A program made the translations under genes and the position numbers. Of a DNA stretch of 64,000 nucleotides, positions 24,554 through 36,178 are shown piece after piece. Source of the DNA: Trema orientale (lineage: Eukaryota > Streptophyta > Magnoliopsida > Rosales > Cannabaceae); assembly GCA_002914845.1 (NCBI GenBank), contig JXTC01000272.1:211890-275889 (forward strand). Reading direction: 5' to 3'. The stretch's first letter is position 1; every line of letters starts with the position of its first letter. The notes below the pieces were generated by a model. It searched no databases, was not told the origin of the DNA, and saw only the letters and a list, made by a program, of their open reading frames with translations.

Positions 24554-25723
24554 TTTTGACAGTGAACCGAAATACCGAATGAAGCCAAAGAGTTAGAGAA
24601 GTGAAAATTATATTTTTATATTGGTATGATAAAAATAAGGCGAGAAAAGGTCATTTTCTTTCCTTGGGAAATGAGAGTAAAGAAGACATTATTACGATTG
24701 ACCGAAACCTACCATATTCAGAGCCAAAAAGCATGGTGCTTGGCCTATATATTCAGAGTGGTACCACACGTAATCTCTGTATTCCATGCAGAAAACCATA
24801 CGAGGCCTCCTAAGAATTTATCCTTCGTATTATCGTTATTATTATTATTTTTTAAGGAGTTATCATTGTTTTCACTCGTGGGGAAGAGTGGAAAAATAAC
24901 CAAGATAAATGTAACGCAAGTTTTTTGGGGTAAAGCCGTAAAGCACTAAAAGATCTTTGCTTTGTCCTTAAAACCCAACATTAATAACTAGAGAATGATA
25001 GAACGCGACAACATGAGAGAACAGAAAAATAACCATATGATAGAAACGGATAGATAGGTAGACTAAAATGTACATATTACACATGTATTATACAAATGCA
25101 TTTGTATTATTTTCGTTAAAATCTCTGAATTTTTGGCTTAAAAGAGTTTTCTTTTTCCTTATTGAATTTAAGTTGGTGAATTTCCTAAGTAATGTTATAA
25201 CTACTTGTTAATATTACTCTATTCGCTCCAAGAAATGCCATCTTTCGCCAGTAGAAGGGTCAATTTCTTTTCCCTATTTTATATGTATGCCCATTCTGAC
25301 AACTACTCTCAAAAAAAAATTTGCCGAGAACTCTTATTAGCTACCAACGATCCCCCTAACTGCAAAACGTCCTGTGTCGTTCTGTCGTTTTCAAGAGAGA
25401 TTCCAAGTTAGCAATAGTAATTACGAAATCGTGGGGGGTGAGTTGAGTTCAATGCCACTGGGGTTACCACTGCTTCACATTAGGCCTCGTTGTAGTCCTG
25501 TCTGGTTGGGCCGTTGTACAACGCATGGACAATGAGCTAACTACTTGAGCGTCCCACAAACTCACTCTGCCCAAGAAAACAAACGCTCCAACCCCACTTA
25601 AAATTTATTTTCTGGAATCACTTCGAAAAAAAAATACACTAATTCTGACACAACTTAATGTACAAGTCGTCAAAATAAAATACAGTTGCATATAAATTTA
25701 AATTACACATATTGAGTAATCAC
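24554..25723. other. Spacer downstream of the BRCT gene
   Basis: No gene recognised. It probably contains the 3' UTR of the minus-strand BRCT/PHD gene next to 25724. Confidence 0.4.
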
Positions 25724-28700
25724 TTACTCTTTAGACTTCAATGAAGAGAATCCCTTTTTTCTTTTCTTCTTTGAAGATTTCTCACTGGTTTTGCTTTTAA
25801 TACAATCCAAGCAAAACCAGTCATCCTCAGGAATATCATCAAACGGAGGATCACAACATTCAATGTGACAACCAACTCCACAACCGGTGGAACCATTTTC
25901 ATTACCGCAAATCAACATCACCTCTCCTCTATCCCGAGACCCACATACCTGGCAAGCTACGTCGTTACCGGAACTATCCGGTGGTGTCAAGTCCACGACA
26001 ACCTCCTCTGCTCTCTCCTGTAGTTTGCCAAATGACTTTTCGGCCCAAGCATGAGTGTTGTATAGCACATGCTTATCTAGGGAGTACCCGGGCTTGCATA
26101 CGTACTCCACCAAGTAATCAGCTACCACGCAGGGTATTTCATGCTTTAAGAACTCCTGGACCCATGCATCAACACGTGGCATGCCAGGCGTGACAATTGC
26201 AAAGTCAGCCCCGGAGTCAAGGAAGCGGGTGTAAGGCGGAGACGTTGCTAGTATAGTCCCATCTCCTGCCTTCACAACGCGCTTCAGGGTGTCCTGTTTG
26301 ATAATAATGTGAAAGCAGCAATTGTAAAATATACTAAAAATAGTTTTTCTTTTTTTTAATAAATAATATCATTATCACAGTCAATTATCAACTCTCCAGC
26401 TTTACTTCTAGAAAGAGAAAAACCCAGATTATGATGTAAGAGTTTTCTTTTTTGTTTGAACATCAACAAGATGAATGGAAATAAAAAAAATGAAGACCGA
26501 AATTCAATATGAAACGAAATTGATAAGGAAAACGTACCAAAGGAGGCGCTATGCATTCACCATATATGATGATGCGCATTCCATGAAAAGCACCGTGACC
26601 AGTTCTCTCCCTCAAAAGACGCCACTTCCTTGGAGCCTCCAAGTTAATTGCACCATCTTCGTTAAGGCCGTTCTTGTACCATTCATAAGGCTCCTCCTCC
26701 ATGAATTTTCCCGCCTGGTTACTAGCCGTTAAATAATCAGTCTTCAGAATCCACCTGCATTCAGGCAGAGATTGTTACTTGAAAGAAAATCATTTTGCTG
26801 AGGAGTCTAATATATCCATAGCAAAAGGTGCTTTTTAAGCGATCTCGAACTTCTATTAAAAGAGAAACATAAACTACAACCTCAGGTTGCCCCTGTGAAC
26901 CAGTTGAATTGAAACATAAACTACAACCTCAGGTTGCCCCTGTGAACCAGTTGAATTGATGAGTCTTTAACAGATTAACTGGTATGTGAAGCATCCATGG
27001 AACCAGTTGAAAATTTTACCTTCCAGATGCTGCAGCAGCAAAGAATTTCTCCGTCCTACGAATTGGATCCGGAGCAATGAAGTGTGTCGCCTGGTAAGAC
27101 CACTGATGTGAATCACGGCAAAATTTTCCCTTCAAACGCCTAATAACACTCTGAAACTCCTTCCGTTGAAATCGATGCCCACTTAAAATGAACATTACAG
27201 GTTCAGCTCTAACACCGTTAGTAACCCTTCCTACTTGCCTTGAAGAGTTAGGACTGCACTTTGCAGCACTTTGCTTAATGTTCTTTGGTGTAATAACAGA
27301 CTCAACACTCGATTTTTCTGCATGCTTTTTCGCTCGACTTTTATTTTCAGCTCCCCCACTGATTGGCTTATTCTCCTTCTCTTCTTCGACAGAGTTCTTT
27401 AACTTGCTTTCGGATACATTGCAGCACTTAGATTTAGCAACCGAACCCGTTACTGCTGTCTTTTCCTCCTCTATCTCTTTCACCTCATTGTCCTCATTCT
27501 GAATCTCTTCGCTATCAACAAGTTCCTTAGATTTGGTTTCATTCCTGACATCAAGAACTTTTTTCTTCTTAGGTTTACCAGTGGTGCACTTTTTCTCTTT
27601 GAGTTTTTTCCTTTTCAAACTATCTCCCTTTGAGCTTGGTTTCACCAGAGTGTTATTCACTGCATTTTCAGATTCATTTCCCTCCTTGACTTGTTCCAAA
27701 GCCATTTCCTGAATACTTGCAGTGTCATCATTAGACAAATGCTGCACGTCTGTTGATTTCTTCTCCATAGCAATATCATTTTCTTCGTTAACTACATTCT
27801 CCGATGCTAGCTCCTCTTTTTCTTCTGGAGCCTCGGTTTCATCATCCGGAGATTCTATTTTATGCACAGCATAATCTGCAGACTTGTTAGCATTGTTTCT
27901 CTCTGCTTTTGTTGGTGCTTCCTCATTAACAATTGGCGAAGACAATTCAGGCTTCTTGGCAAGAGGAGATTTCTCATTCTCTTCTCCACTCAGACCCATT
28001 GCTGCATCATTTTGGGACCTAATTTCTTTACCCAAGTAAATAGAACCCTTTTGGTTAGCAGTAGAACCTTTTTTAGGTCTAGCACCCAAAGTCTTCTTGG
28101 CAACCACCTTCTTTCTCAGTGGTTTAGCAACTAAGTTCTCATCTCCTACTAAGTTCAAACTAGAAGAGCCGCTGGACTTATTAATCCCTGGATCTCTGTT
28201 ACTTGCAGAACCATTAACACCCTCCTGATCATTCTGAGGTTCCCCCATATCGACAGTCACAGTTGTAGAATTCCCCATAACGAAATCGTTAAAGTCAGGA
28301 ACACCAGATAAGGCGGACATTTTCAATTTCTTGGATGAAGATGGAGATGTCTTCTCATTCGCACTATCATGCGGCCCAGACTTTGACATCATAGATTTGG
28401 AGAGAGGTCGCTCACCAGGTGGTGACGTAGTGAAACTAGAGAACTGGATTGTTAAGTTGGTAGAGCGTGATTCAATTGCAGAGTTCACATTAGCATACTC
28501 ATCTAAGGAAGGCATTGGTTGCAGCCCAGAAACTTTACCGCTTGGTGATGGACTCTTCCTAATGCATGATTTCACATTATTACTTGTTTTTTGCAGAGAA
28601 GGGCTACCATAAGAACCATTCCTTATCTCTCTTGGAGGCGAAAAATCAGTTGGGTAAACTCCAGAAGGTAAATCAATACCCTTTTTAGGAGCTTCAACAT

Positions 28701-31413
28701 AATCAGGGCCAATTTTGTTCTCCACTTGTGCAGGCATGAGGATAGAGGATGAAAGATCATCGACTAATAGTTTAACCAAAGGTTCTTTATCAAAGCCACT
28801 TCCGTTGCACAATAATTCTCCTAAACGCCTTGGTGTTTTCCTTGTACAACTTCTGGCACTGAACTTTCCATCAGAATGAGGAGGTCTTTCAGCACTTCCA
28901 GAATTAGATGTCAGGTCGTTCCTGGCATTCTTACCATCAGGAGTCCGATACAGAGGGTAAGGTAAATCACTATAAGGATTCTGCTTAAGGCTTCCAGCAT
29001 CCTGATAGCCAAAAGCATAAGAAACAGGAACATTATCCGAATTTGAGGCTTCAACTGATCTATTCTCTATTCCATCTACATGGTATGTGTGCTCAGTTGT
29101 ATTAACATTCAAAGTATCCCTAGGCAATGTTGAATCTGGCAGAATATTTTGTTCCACCGCAACAAATTTAGGTGACTTATGTTCCTCTGGAAGCCTATCT
29201 TTTAAGCTAGGAGGACTCTTATGCACTTTGTCCACCGCATATTGTTTAACAGATGTCTCCTCAGCCTCATCTTCAGAATCCTTTGCCTCAGCTTCCATCA
29301 TCTCCAGCTCATAGTCACTGTTGAGAAAGAATGAAATCTAAGCACAAAATGTGTAGAAAGCATTTGATAGTTTACAACATGCCCTAGAATAATCCCAACA
29401 TATAATTAAGAAAGCACTGGGGTCGTGCCATATCATAGTGTAATTGTAACATAACAGGTGACTTTACAGAGAAGAAAAAAAAAAGTTTCAAATTACACCT
29501 CACCTCTTGTTATAATTGGCTTCGGGAAGAAGTTCCCAATCCCTTAAACTGCAGACAAATAACAAAAAGAGAGAATGAAAAATAGAAAAAAAAAAAAAAA
29601 AAAAGACTCAAATTGAAGTATTATTATGAAAACAGAATAATAGTCTAAATGCTAAACTAAACAGAAGCAATATCTAAAGGTAGCCGATAAGCAGCGTCTG
29701 AAAAAATGGATCAATTGTTAGTCATTCTAATCCTGTGATTTAATCCAGAAATAAATGGAAGTAGGAAACATTTCACTATTCAAACATGGACAATAATGTG
29801 TTTAAAAAAAAAAATACCAATCTTCCAGCCAACGATGATTGACCAGCTTTATCTGGGGTAATCTCTTGGCAAGCTCATATTTTTCTCCTGCACAGGTAAA
29901 CCCCATAAATTTTTAATGCTATTTGAGTATGTCACGGTGAAAAAAAAAAATCATAAAGGACAGAACAGAAGAAGCATATGCATTGCCAAAAACAAAAAAA
30001 ACAGAGGTGAAAACGCGTTCAAGGTTTGCTTTCTTTCTCCTCTTAAGCTTTATATTGGTTTTCATCCAATCAAAACAAAACTGGATGGAAACCAATCAGA
30101 AAAATAATGAGAACTTTAGGGAGACGAAAGCAAATCACCAGGAGTACTAGCATTTAAATTCCATCAATCATTATAACAAAAGGAAATTACCCTCAAATTT
30201 GTAGCAAATGAGATGAGTGACTTTGTTTGCCACCAACGGCTTAGAAAATTGTGCACCCATCAAGCGAACCATTGCCTGAATAAATGAATAGAATTAATTA
30301 ATCGAACTAATACAGTAACTGATCCAGTAATCAACAAGCGATGTGGCGGGCAGGGGGGAGTTTCTCTCTATACCATGATGTCATCTCTGTCTTGTCGCTG
30401 GTATCCAGTCAAGCACACAATCAGACTTTTAGCGCCCGGAATACCATTTAAGTCTTTAGGTAGTCTATACATTATCTGTCCAAAAACTAAAACCATTACT
30501 AAATTGGAAACAAACAATAATCACAAGTACAAACTGGAAACCCAAGAACACATATTCAATGCCGAAGCATAATAGTCCTTGCTGGTTTGATTAGCATGTT
30601 CGCTTCATCGTATTCAGTAAGCTCTCAACCAAAAATAACATAAGAAAGACTTGAAAACAACTCGTAGATGTAATGTAAACCGTGTAAAATTATAATAGGC
30701 AGAATTTATCCATGCCAAAGAATCCTTCACTAACGCAAGAACATATGACCAGATGATAAAAACAAATGAAGATAATAAGAGCTAAATAAGAACAAGACAG
30801 AAAACCTCACCATAGAGTGATCGTTGGGCGTTCCAGAATCAAAACTATGATCTACCCATAAACTATTCACTACAATTTTGCCGTCCTTTCGAGCAGTAAC
30901 ACATAAAGGATGATCCTGTACGATAGACATAACAATATGAGCAACAGACCACATAAAAATCCATAATCAACGTTAACAAACATACGCACAAACTAAACTA
31001 AAATCATCACCAAAGAAGAAAATGAGTAAAATTTCTTAATGGGCATTAGGATTTAATTAAATAAAAGATGAAAAAAAAAAAAGCCAATTAAATTAGATGA
31101 AAAATGAAAATTAAAATGCACGTACGTAAACAATCTTATCCCCAATCACGTGTGTGCAATTTCGGCTATACTGACCAGCATCAACTCCACCACCTTCTAC
31201 TAGCTTGAATCGAATCTACACATTCCAATTACCAACAAAAAATTAAAGAAACTAAAAAATGAAAAATAGCGATGAATTTCTCGAAATAATAATTGCAAAA
31301 ATATCTGAGAGTGAGAGATTGAAAACCTTGTGCTCATTAATGGGGTCAAATCCAACGAGGACGAAGCAGACGCCCCGAAATGCCCCGACTGGTTGACTAG
31401 TTTCCATCATCAT
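25724..31413 (-). CDS. BRCT-domain and PHD-finger protein, DNA-repair/chromatin type (1222 aa, 10 exons)
   Basis: Exons, in coding order: 31413-31327, 31215-31126, 30915-30811, 30475-30374, 30275-30191, 29887-29818, 29548-29504, 29317-27020, 26754-26538, 26293-25724. All phases close. The start is a run of three ATGs (MMMETSQPVG). Two N-terminal BRCT-like units span about residues 12-190 (GVCFVLVGFDP, KSLIVCLTGYQ, VTHLICYKFEGEKYELAK, RWLEDCLRDW). A roughly 700-residue acidic, Lys/Ser-rich, probably disordered middle lies in the single large exon. Two C-terminal BRCT-like units begin at about residue 904 (VMFILSGHRF..; MRIIIYGECI). A PHD finger lies at about 1147-1195 (CQVCGSRD.., CHIEC, WFCLDC). 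This order matches the plant protein I recall as AT4G02110. BRCT pairs typically bind phosphopeptides in the DNA-damage response and PHD fingers read histone tails, so a nuclear role is expected. It shares a divergent promoter with the TMEM205-like gene. Confidence 0.9.
26864..26957. repeat. Perfect 2 x 47-bp tandem duplication in an intron
   Basis: The 47-bp unit at 26864-26910 is repeated without change at 26911-26957. It lies in intron 8 of the BRCT/PHD gene, and a further partial match (aaccagttga) occurs at 27001. It does not touch the splice sites. Perfect identity means it is young or an assembly duplication. Confidence 0.85.
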
Positions 31414-32080
31414 CGAACCGAAGAAGACGCAAATCTACAGTGCCACCATGAAATGAGAAATCTGAAGCTTCTTTCTCCTGAATCCGAACCCTAAGAAGTA
31501 AGAACCAGAAGACCAAATGGGTATTGAGGGAGGTTCGGTGTTTTGTGCGCTGAAAGCCTGAAACTTGTCGAGGAAGAGTCACTATGAGGGAGGGAAATTC
31601 TTATTTATCTATTTCAATTGTTTTTTTTTGGATTTTGATGCACAGAACAGGGCGGGAGTACTGGAAAATACAGTGGGACTATATCCCTCCACGTGGCACC
31701 TCCAAGACACCGATCTTTGACACGTGTCCCTTCCTGATATAAGGAAACTATGGGCTATGGCCCAGTAGTTTGGGCCGTTTTGGGCCTGATTTAGAGGAGG
31801 GTTCGAGAAGGCCGACAAAGCACACGGTAGGTTCGGGTCTAATAAAGGCGGCGTTAATGGTGGAAAACTAACCACTGCCACGTCAGCTGCCGTACGAAGG
31901 AAAGAGTAAATACCTAACCAGTGATGGCATTTTCGTAACTTTGAGTAGAGTCAAAATGAAGAACAGAACAACCTACTACTACTACGACTCTTCTCATCTC
32001 CATAAGCTTTGATTTTTATTTTGATTTTTGATTTTTGATTTTTTTTTTCTCTGCAAAATCTGAGAATCAGAGATTGAGAG
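31414..32080. promoter_or_regulatory. 667-bp divergent promoter between the BRCT/PHD and TMEM205-like genes
   Basis: The two start codons face away from each other across this interval. It holds a G-box in CCACGTGG (31689-31696), a second in the 10-bp palindrome GACACGTGTC (31719-31728), and four TGGGCY site II motifs between 31751 and 31786. No TATA box is obvious on either side. That is typical of broadly expressed plant genes. Confidence 0.7.
31751..31786. promoter_or_regulatory. Cluster of four site II (TGGGCY) elements
   Basis: TGGGCT at 31751-31756, GGCCCA (TGGGCC on the minus strand) at 31759-31764, and TGGGCC at 31771-31776 and 31781-31786. Clustered site II motifs are known TCP-factor sites in promoters of proliferation, ribosomal and organelle genes. 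Use here is inferred. Confidence 0.65.
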
Positions 32081-33308
32081 ATGGGGTGGTTATCAAGGTT
32101 TCTGACGGCCGTGACGTTCTTAGCAATCGGAGTGATATTCTCTCCGGAGACCTTTGGATCGAAATCGGACGGCCAGAATTCGCCCAAACTCTCGACTTAC
32201 CTGAAGCTGGCTCATCTTCTCAGCTTCGCCACGGCTTGGGGCGCCGCTCTTTGGGTCACCTTCATCGGTGGTATCATCATGTTCAAGTCTGTATTCTTCT
32301 TCCTTTCCCATTTTTTTTTTTTTAATTTATCGTCTGTTTGGTTGGTGAGAAAGTGGAGGTCCCAAAATTGAATAACCCAGAAGAGAAATAATCCATTTTT
32401 TTTTTAAATATAAAAAATGTGATATTGGAGTTGAGTGAAATGTTTTATAGGCACCCAATTCTTGTAACATAAGAAATTTTAATTTTAATTAGGATATAGT
32501 GCGTAGTTTTTATTTTGTTTGGTTTCTGAGAAGACTGTTCAGGACTACACCGAGAAAATTCCAAGTTCTGTTATTGAAACTAGGCCCATTCAGATTTTGG
32601 GATTTTTTTTTTTTTTTTTAAAGTAATCGAGGTGGTGGTTGTTAATATTTTTTAACCTGGAAATACTTGATTGTGACAATGAAAATTAGGAACCTTCCAA
32701 GGCATCAATTTGGAAATCTACAGAGCAAAATGTTTCCTGCATATTTCTCAATGGTGGGTACCTGTTGTGCAATATCAGTAGCTTCGTTTGGGTATCTGCA
32801 TCCATGGAAGACTTCAGGCACTACAGAGAAATACCAGCTTGGGTTTTTGCTATCTGCATTCGCCTTCAATCTTGCAAACTTGTTTGTCTTTACACCCATG
32901 ACCATTGAGGTCAGTTTCTCTTAGACCCTTTCTCTCTTTTATTATTATACTGCCTTGTGTTTTGTGGGGTTTACAGCTATCAATGTTTTAGCACTTCATT
33001 GGTAACCAAATGCCAAAATTGAAACTGCTTATTCGGTCGTTATGTTTACTTGATTTAGCATATTGGTCCTTGTTGTTGTTGTTGTTGTTTAGATGATGAA
33101 GCAAAGGCATAAGGTGGAGAGAGAACAGAACATTGGGGAGGAAGTTGGGTGGTCGAAGAACGTCGAAGTCGCCAAGGTGAATCCGAAGCTTGCAGCCATG
33201 AATAAGAAATTTGGGATGATTCATGGGTTGTCTTCTCTTGCTAATATCATGTCCTTTGGTAGCCTTGCCATGCACTCATGGTATTTGGCAGGTAAACTTA
33301 ATCTCTAA
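32081..33308 (+). CDS. TMEM205-like / DUF4149 membrane protein (213 aa, 3 exons)
   Basis: Exons 32081-32286, 32690-32909 and 33093-33308; the introns follow GT..AG and phases close. Hydrophobic segments lie at about residues 5-22, 47-68, 82-105, 117-141 and 185-210, so about five membrane passes are expected. The first may act as a signal anchor. The core STYLKLAHLLSFATAWGAALWV, followed by a histidine-containing KNLPRHQFGNLQSKMFPAYF region, is the DUF4149/TMEM205 signature. A charged stretch (MMKQRHKVEREQNIGEE) precedes the last helix. The last intron ends in a (TTG)n tract running into the acceptor. In Arabidopsis the family is often labelled 'LEA family', although this short form has no LEA repeats. 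The molecular function is not established; human TMEM205 is linked to secretory trafficking. Confidence 0.9.
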
Positions 33309-34952
33309 TGAAAGGGCTTGTTTTAGTAACTTTATTGGAGAAGAAGTTGTTCTGACAATGCATAAAATCTAGTGAGTAAGGAGTAAGGACCTCTCATGGA
33401 AAAGAATACTCTAGATTTTTCCTGGAAAGTTGTATTCTGATTGAACAGTATAATCCCATGAGTATGGCTTTTGTTTCCTCGTGACCTATAAATTCATAAA
33501 AGAGGTCGATAGATCCTAGTGAAATATATCGTTGTATGTTGTATCCGTCGTTGGTAAAGAAAAAGAAATAAACTTTTTGTGATGATTATAGAGTGTTGAA
33601 TGCTTCATAGTCTGGAACTATGGGTAATCCACAAACTATATTACATTTATTAGGATAAGATATAACAGGAGGCAGGCTATGCATGATGGGCCTGGCTTCT
33701 GGATCTTGGCATATAATAGAGCTAGCTCATAGCTTAAAACCAACTCCTTGATGAACTATGATAGAATTTCACCACCGAGCTGACGTTTTGGAGTGGCTGG
33801 CTTGTTAGTTTGCTTCTATTTTGAGCGACAATAAACACGTTTAATTGTGGTGTGTTATATGATTTGACTTATTCTCGCGTAACCTGATACGATGCTATGC
33901 GTGTCATCTTCTGTCCTTGAATTGTGATAGTGCGAGGATTTGGGTGGAAGCTTGGCTGGGCCATGGAGTAGTCATGGCCCATGGGTGATGTACGTTATGG
34001 TATTGGGCCCTAACGGACCCTGGCCACTGCTAGAGTTGAATTGTATGTATTGAGCCCAAAAAGATCCTAAATTGTTGAACAGGGTAGACGACCTGACCAA
34101 GTATAAACTTCAATCTTAGACAACGCAGATGGGAATTGGTTTACGATCTAAATCTGTTCCATCAAGGAATCAACCAACAACGCAAGACTAATCCGACAAG
34201 ATGAAATTCTGTCAAAATTATGGATGATACGGCAGAATGCTGCCGAAGGATCTGGATAACAGCGGCTTGACACATTTTTCATGTGGCAATAGCAATTTTT
34301 TTAGCTCACAAAATAACAAAAATGTCAAGTGGTGGTCCTCATTTTGTAAAATATACCGTGAGAAACCTTTCCACGATATTGGGATGGGGTTAGGTATTTA
34401 GTGCCAAAATTAGCGTGCCTAGCATACTCGTTTGATAAATACGTAGATAAATAGAACAGTCAATATTATTCATTTTCGAACTGTTGAGTATACGAAACTT
34501 ACGGGGAGAATTGCGTAGAAAATTATCTTATCCAACTGCTAAGAATGGGTAATATGTCCAAAAACGCAGCTCATAACAAAAGCTGTATTTTCTTCTCTTT
34601 TTTCAGCTTCATCAACTACACGCTTGACCATAATAAAAGGGCACTAATCCAGTGTTATGTCAATTCATTGTCTTGGCCTCTTCTTAATGGTCCAACTTGA
34701 ACTTTTCTTTTTCCCTACCATCGCCTAAATTCAAGCCCCAAACAAAGAAGAAACAATAAACATTTCAACAGAAAAGAAGAGACCCGAAACTAAAACAAGA
34801 CCCACGAAAGTGATAGATACACGAGCCTAAAATGATGCTACAACGAGCGTATTCTCAAATCTCAACTACTCGAAAGAAAAGTAATCCAAAAGAGTAGATG
34901 GAGAAGTGAGATTCATTTCGTAAAAAAAAAAAAAATGGGGGGAAATTGAAAT
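33309..34952. other. Convergent intergenic region, first part
   Basis: Includes the 3' UTR of the TMEM205-like gene. A G/C-richer patch at 33920-34110 looks repeat-derived but has no identifiable ends. No gene seen. Confidence 0.4.
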
Positions 34953-34960
34953 AAATAGTA

Positions 34961-35203
34961 GTAATTTTGACTAAAATGACTTTTTTTTAGAGTGATTTGA
35001 AAAATGACTTTTTTAGTAGTATTTTACTGTTTTCTGACTTTGTATGACAGTGGGTCACACAATTTGTGACTATTGATTAGTCTTAGAAAAATCATAATTT
35101 TATAGTCACAAATTGTAAGACTTCTTGTTATACAATTTGTGACACTACTAGAAATATCAATTTAAAAAAATTTACTAAAAAAGTCATTTTGTTCCAAATT
35201 AGT
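34961..35203. mobile_element. TIR element family 'GACCAAAATGACTTTT', copy A
   Basis: The left end TAATTTTGACTAAAATGAC (from 34961) and the reverse complement of the right end TAATTTGGAACAAAATGAC (to about 35203) form an imperfect TIR followed by T-runs. The interior has 'gtgggtcacacaatttgtgac'. Related elements are at about 48953-49190 and 53475-53677. No coding; the transposase superfamily is not fixed. Confidence 0.6.
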
Positions 35204-35215
35204 TTTACCCATGTC

Positions 35216-36178
35216 AATGTTCCAAAAAAAAAAAGAAGTGAGATTCATAGATTTATCCGGAAAAAGGCCCCGACTCATCATGCACTGTTGGATGGATAGG
35301 TATTCAAGTTTAGCCATTTTGGACCGGGGACGGCTGTTTTGTCTTCTATTTTAGCTTTGCACGAACCCAAAAAAAAGGCTAAAACACTTGAGAGGCCCTC
35401 CTGGCATGTCGGCCTCATACCAAGTTTGACATTGTTATAACAAGATCTGGATCTTTTCCCTCTTTTGGGTCTTGCAATTTCTTTTTTTTCTTTTCTTTTA
35501 TTTTTAAAAAAAAAAGTGTGCCTGGAACATAAAAAGTTCTGTACAAAAATAGCATTCTGTATTGATATCTACTTATACTCGATAGTATCAGTGAATCAAT
35601 TATTGAGGGACTCATTTAGATATTTAACAATATAGCCGATATTGTCCACAAACTACCACTTTGCTTATAGCATCCACGCAAGAATCAAGATTTCACTTTC
35701 ATGTCAATTTCTCAATGAGAGGTTTCAGATTTCGTTAAGCAACGAGAAAAGAAACATCAATTTTTTGAACTCCAATCATTAATCACTATCATAATATCAA
35801 TAAGCTTTCAATACTACATTTTATATGTTTATATATATAGAATATATTAAAAAAGTAAAATAAAAAGACCCAGGTAGATAACATACATATTAATCAGAAA
35901 ATGGACACTTTATAATCCAAACACCTCAAGAAGAGTGAACCTTACTCAATACTCATATTGATATTCATGTGTTGTTTCCTCAATGAATAGTTTTGCTAAC
36001 TGTACTTGTCTAGCCGAACAGAACCTCAATTGCTTCCAATTTTGGAAAAGAATTGAATAAAGAATCATCTAACCAACTTGCCACCAACTTCCTTCCAAGT
36101 TCCACCTGTACAACTGTCCCACAAAACAACTAAAGGGAGACATTATATGCGTTGCCAGCCCTGACTTAACAAGACTAG
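35216..36178. other. Spacer and probable 3' UTR of the PLIP gene
   Basis: No gene recognised; AT-rich with A/T runs near 35460-35515. Confidence 0.4.

Noticed and set aside
35152-35170. CACTACTAGAAATATCAA resembling a CACTA-transposon terminus
   Set aside because: No matching opposite end or 3-bp duplication found; it lies inside a better-supported TIR element.
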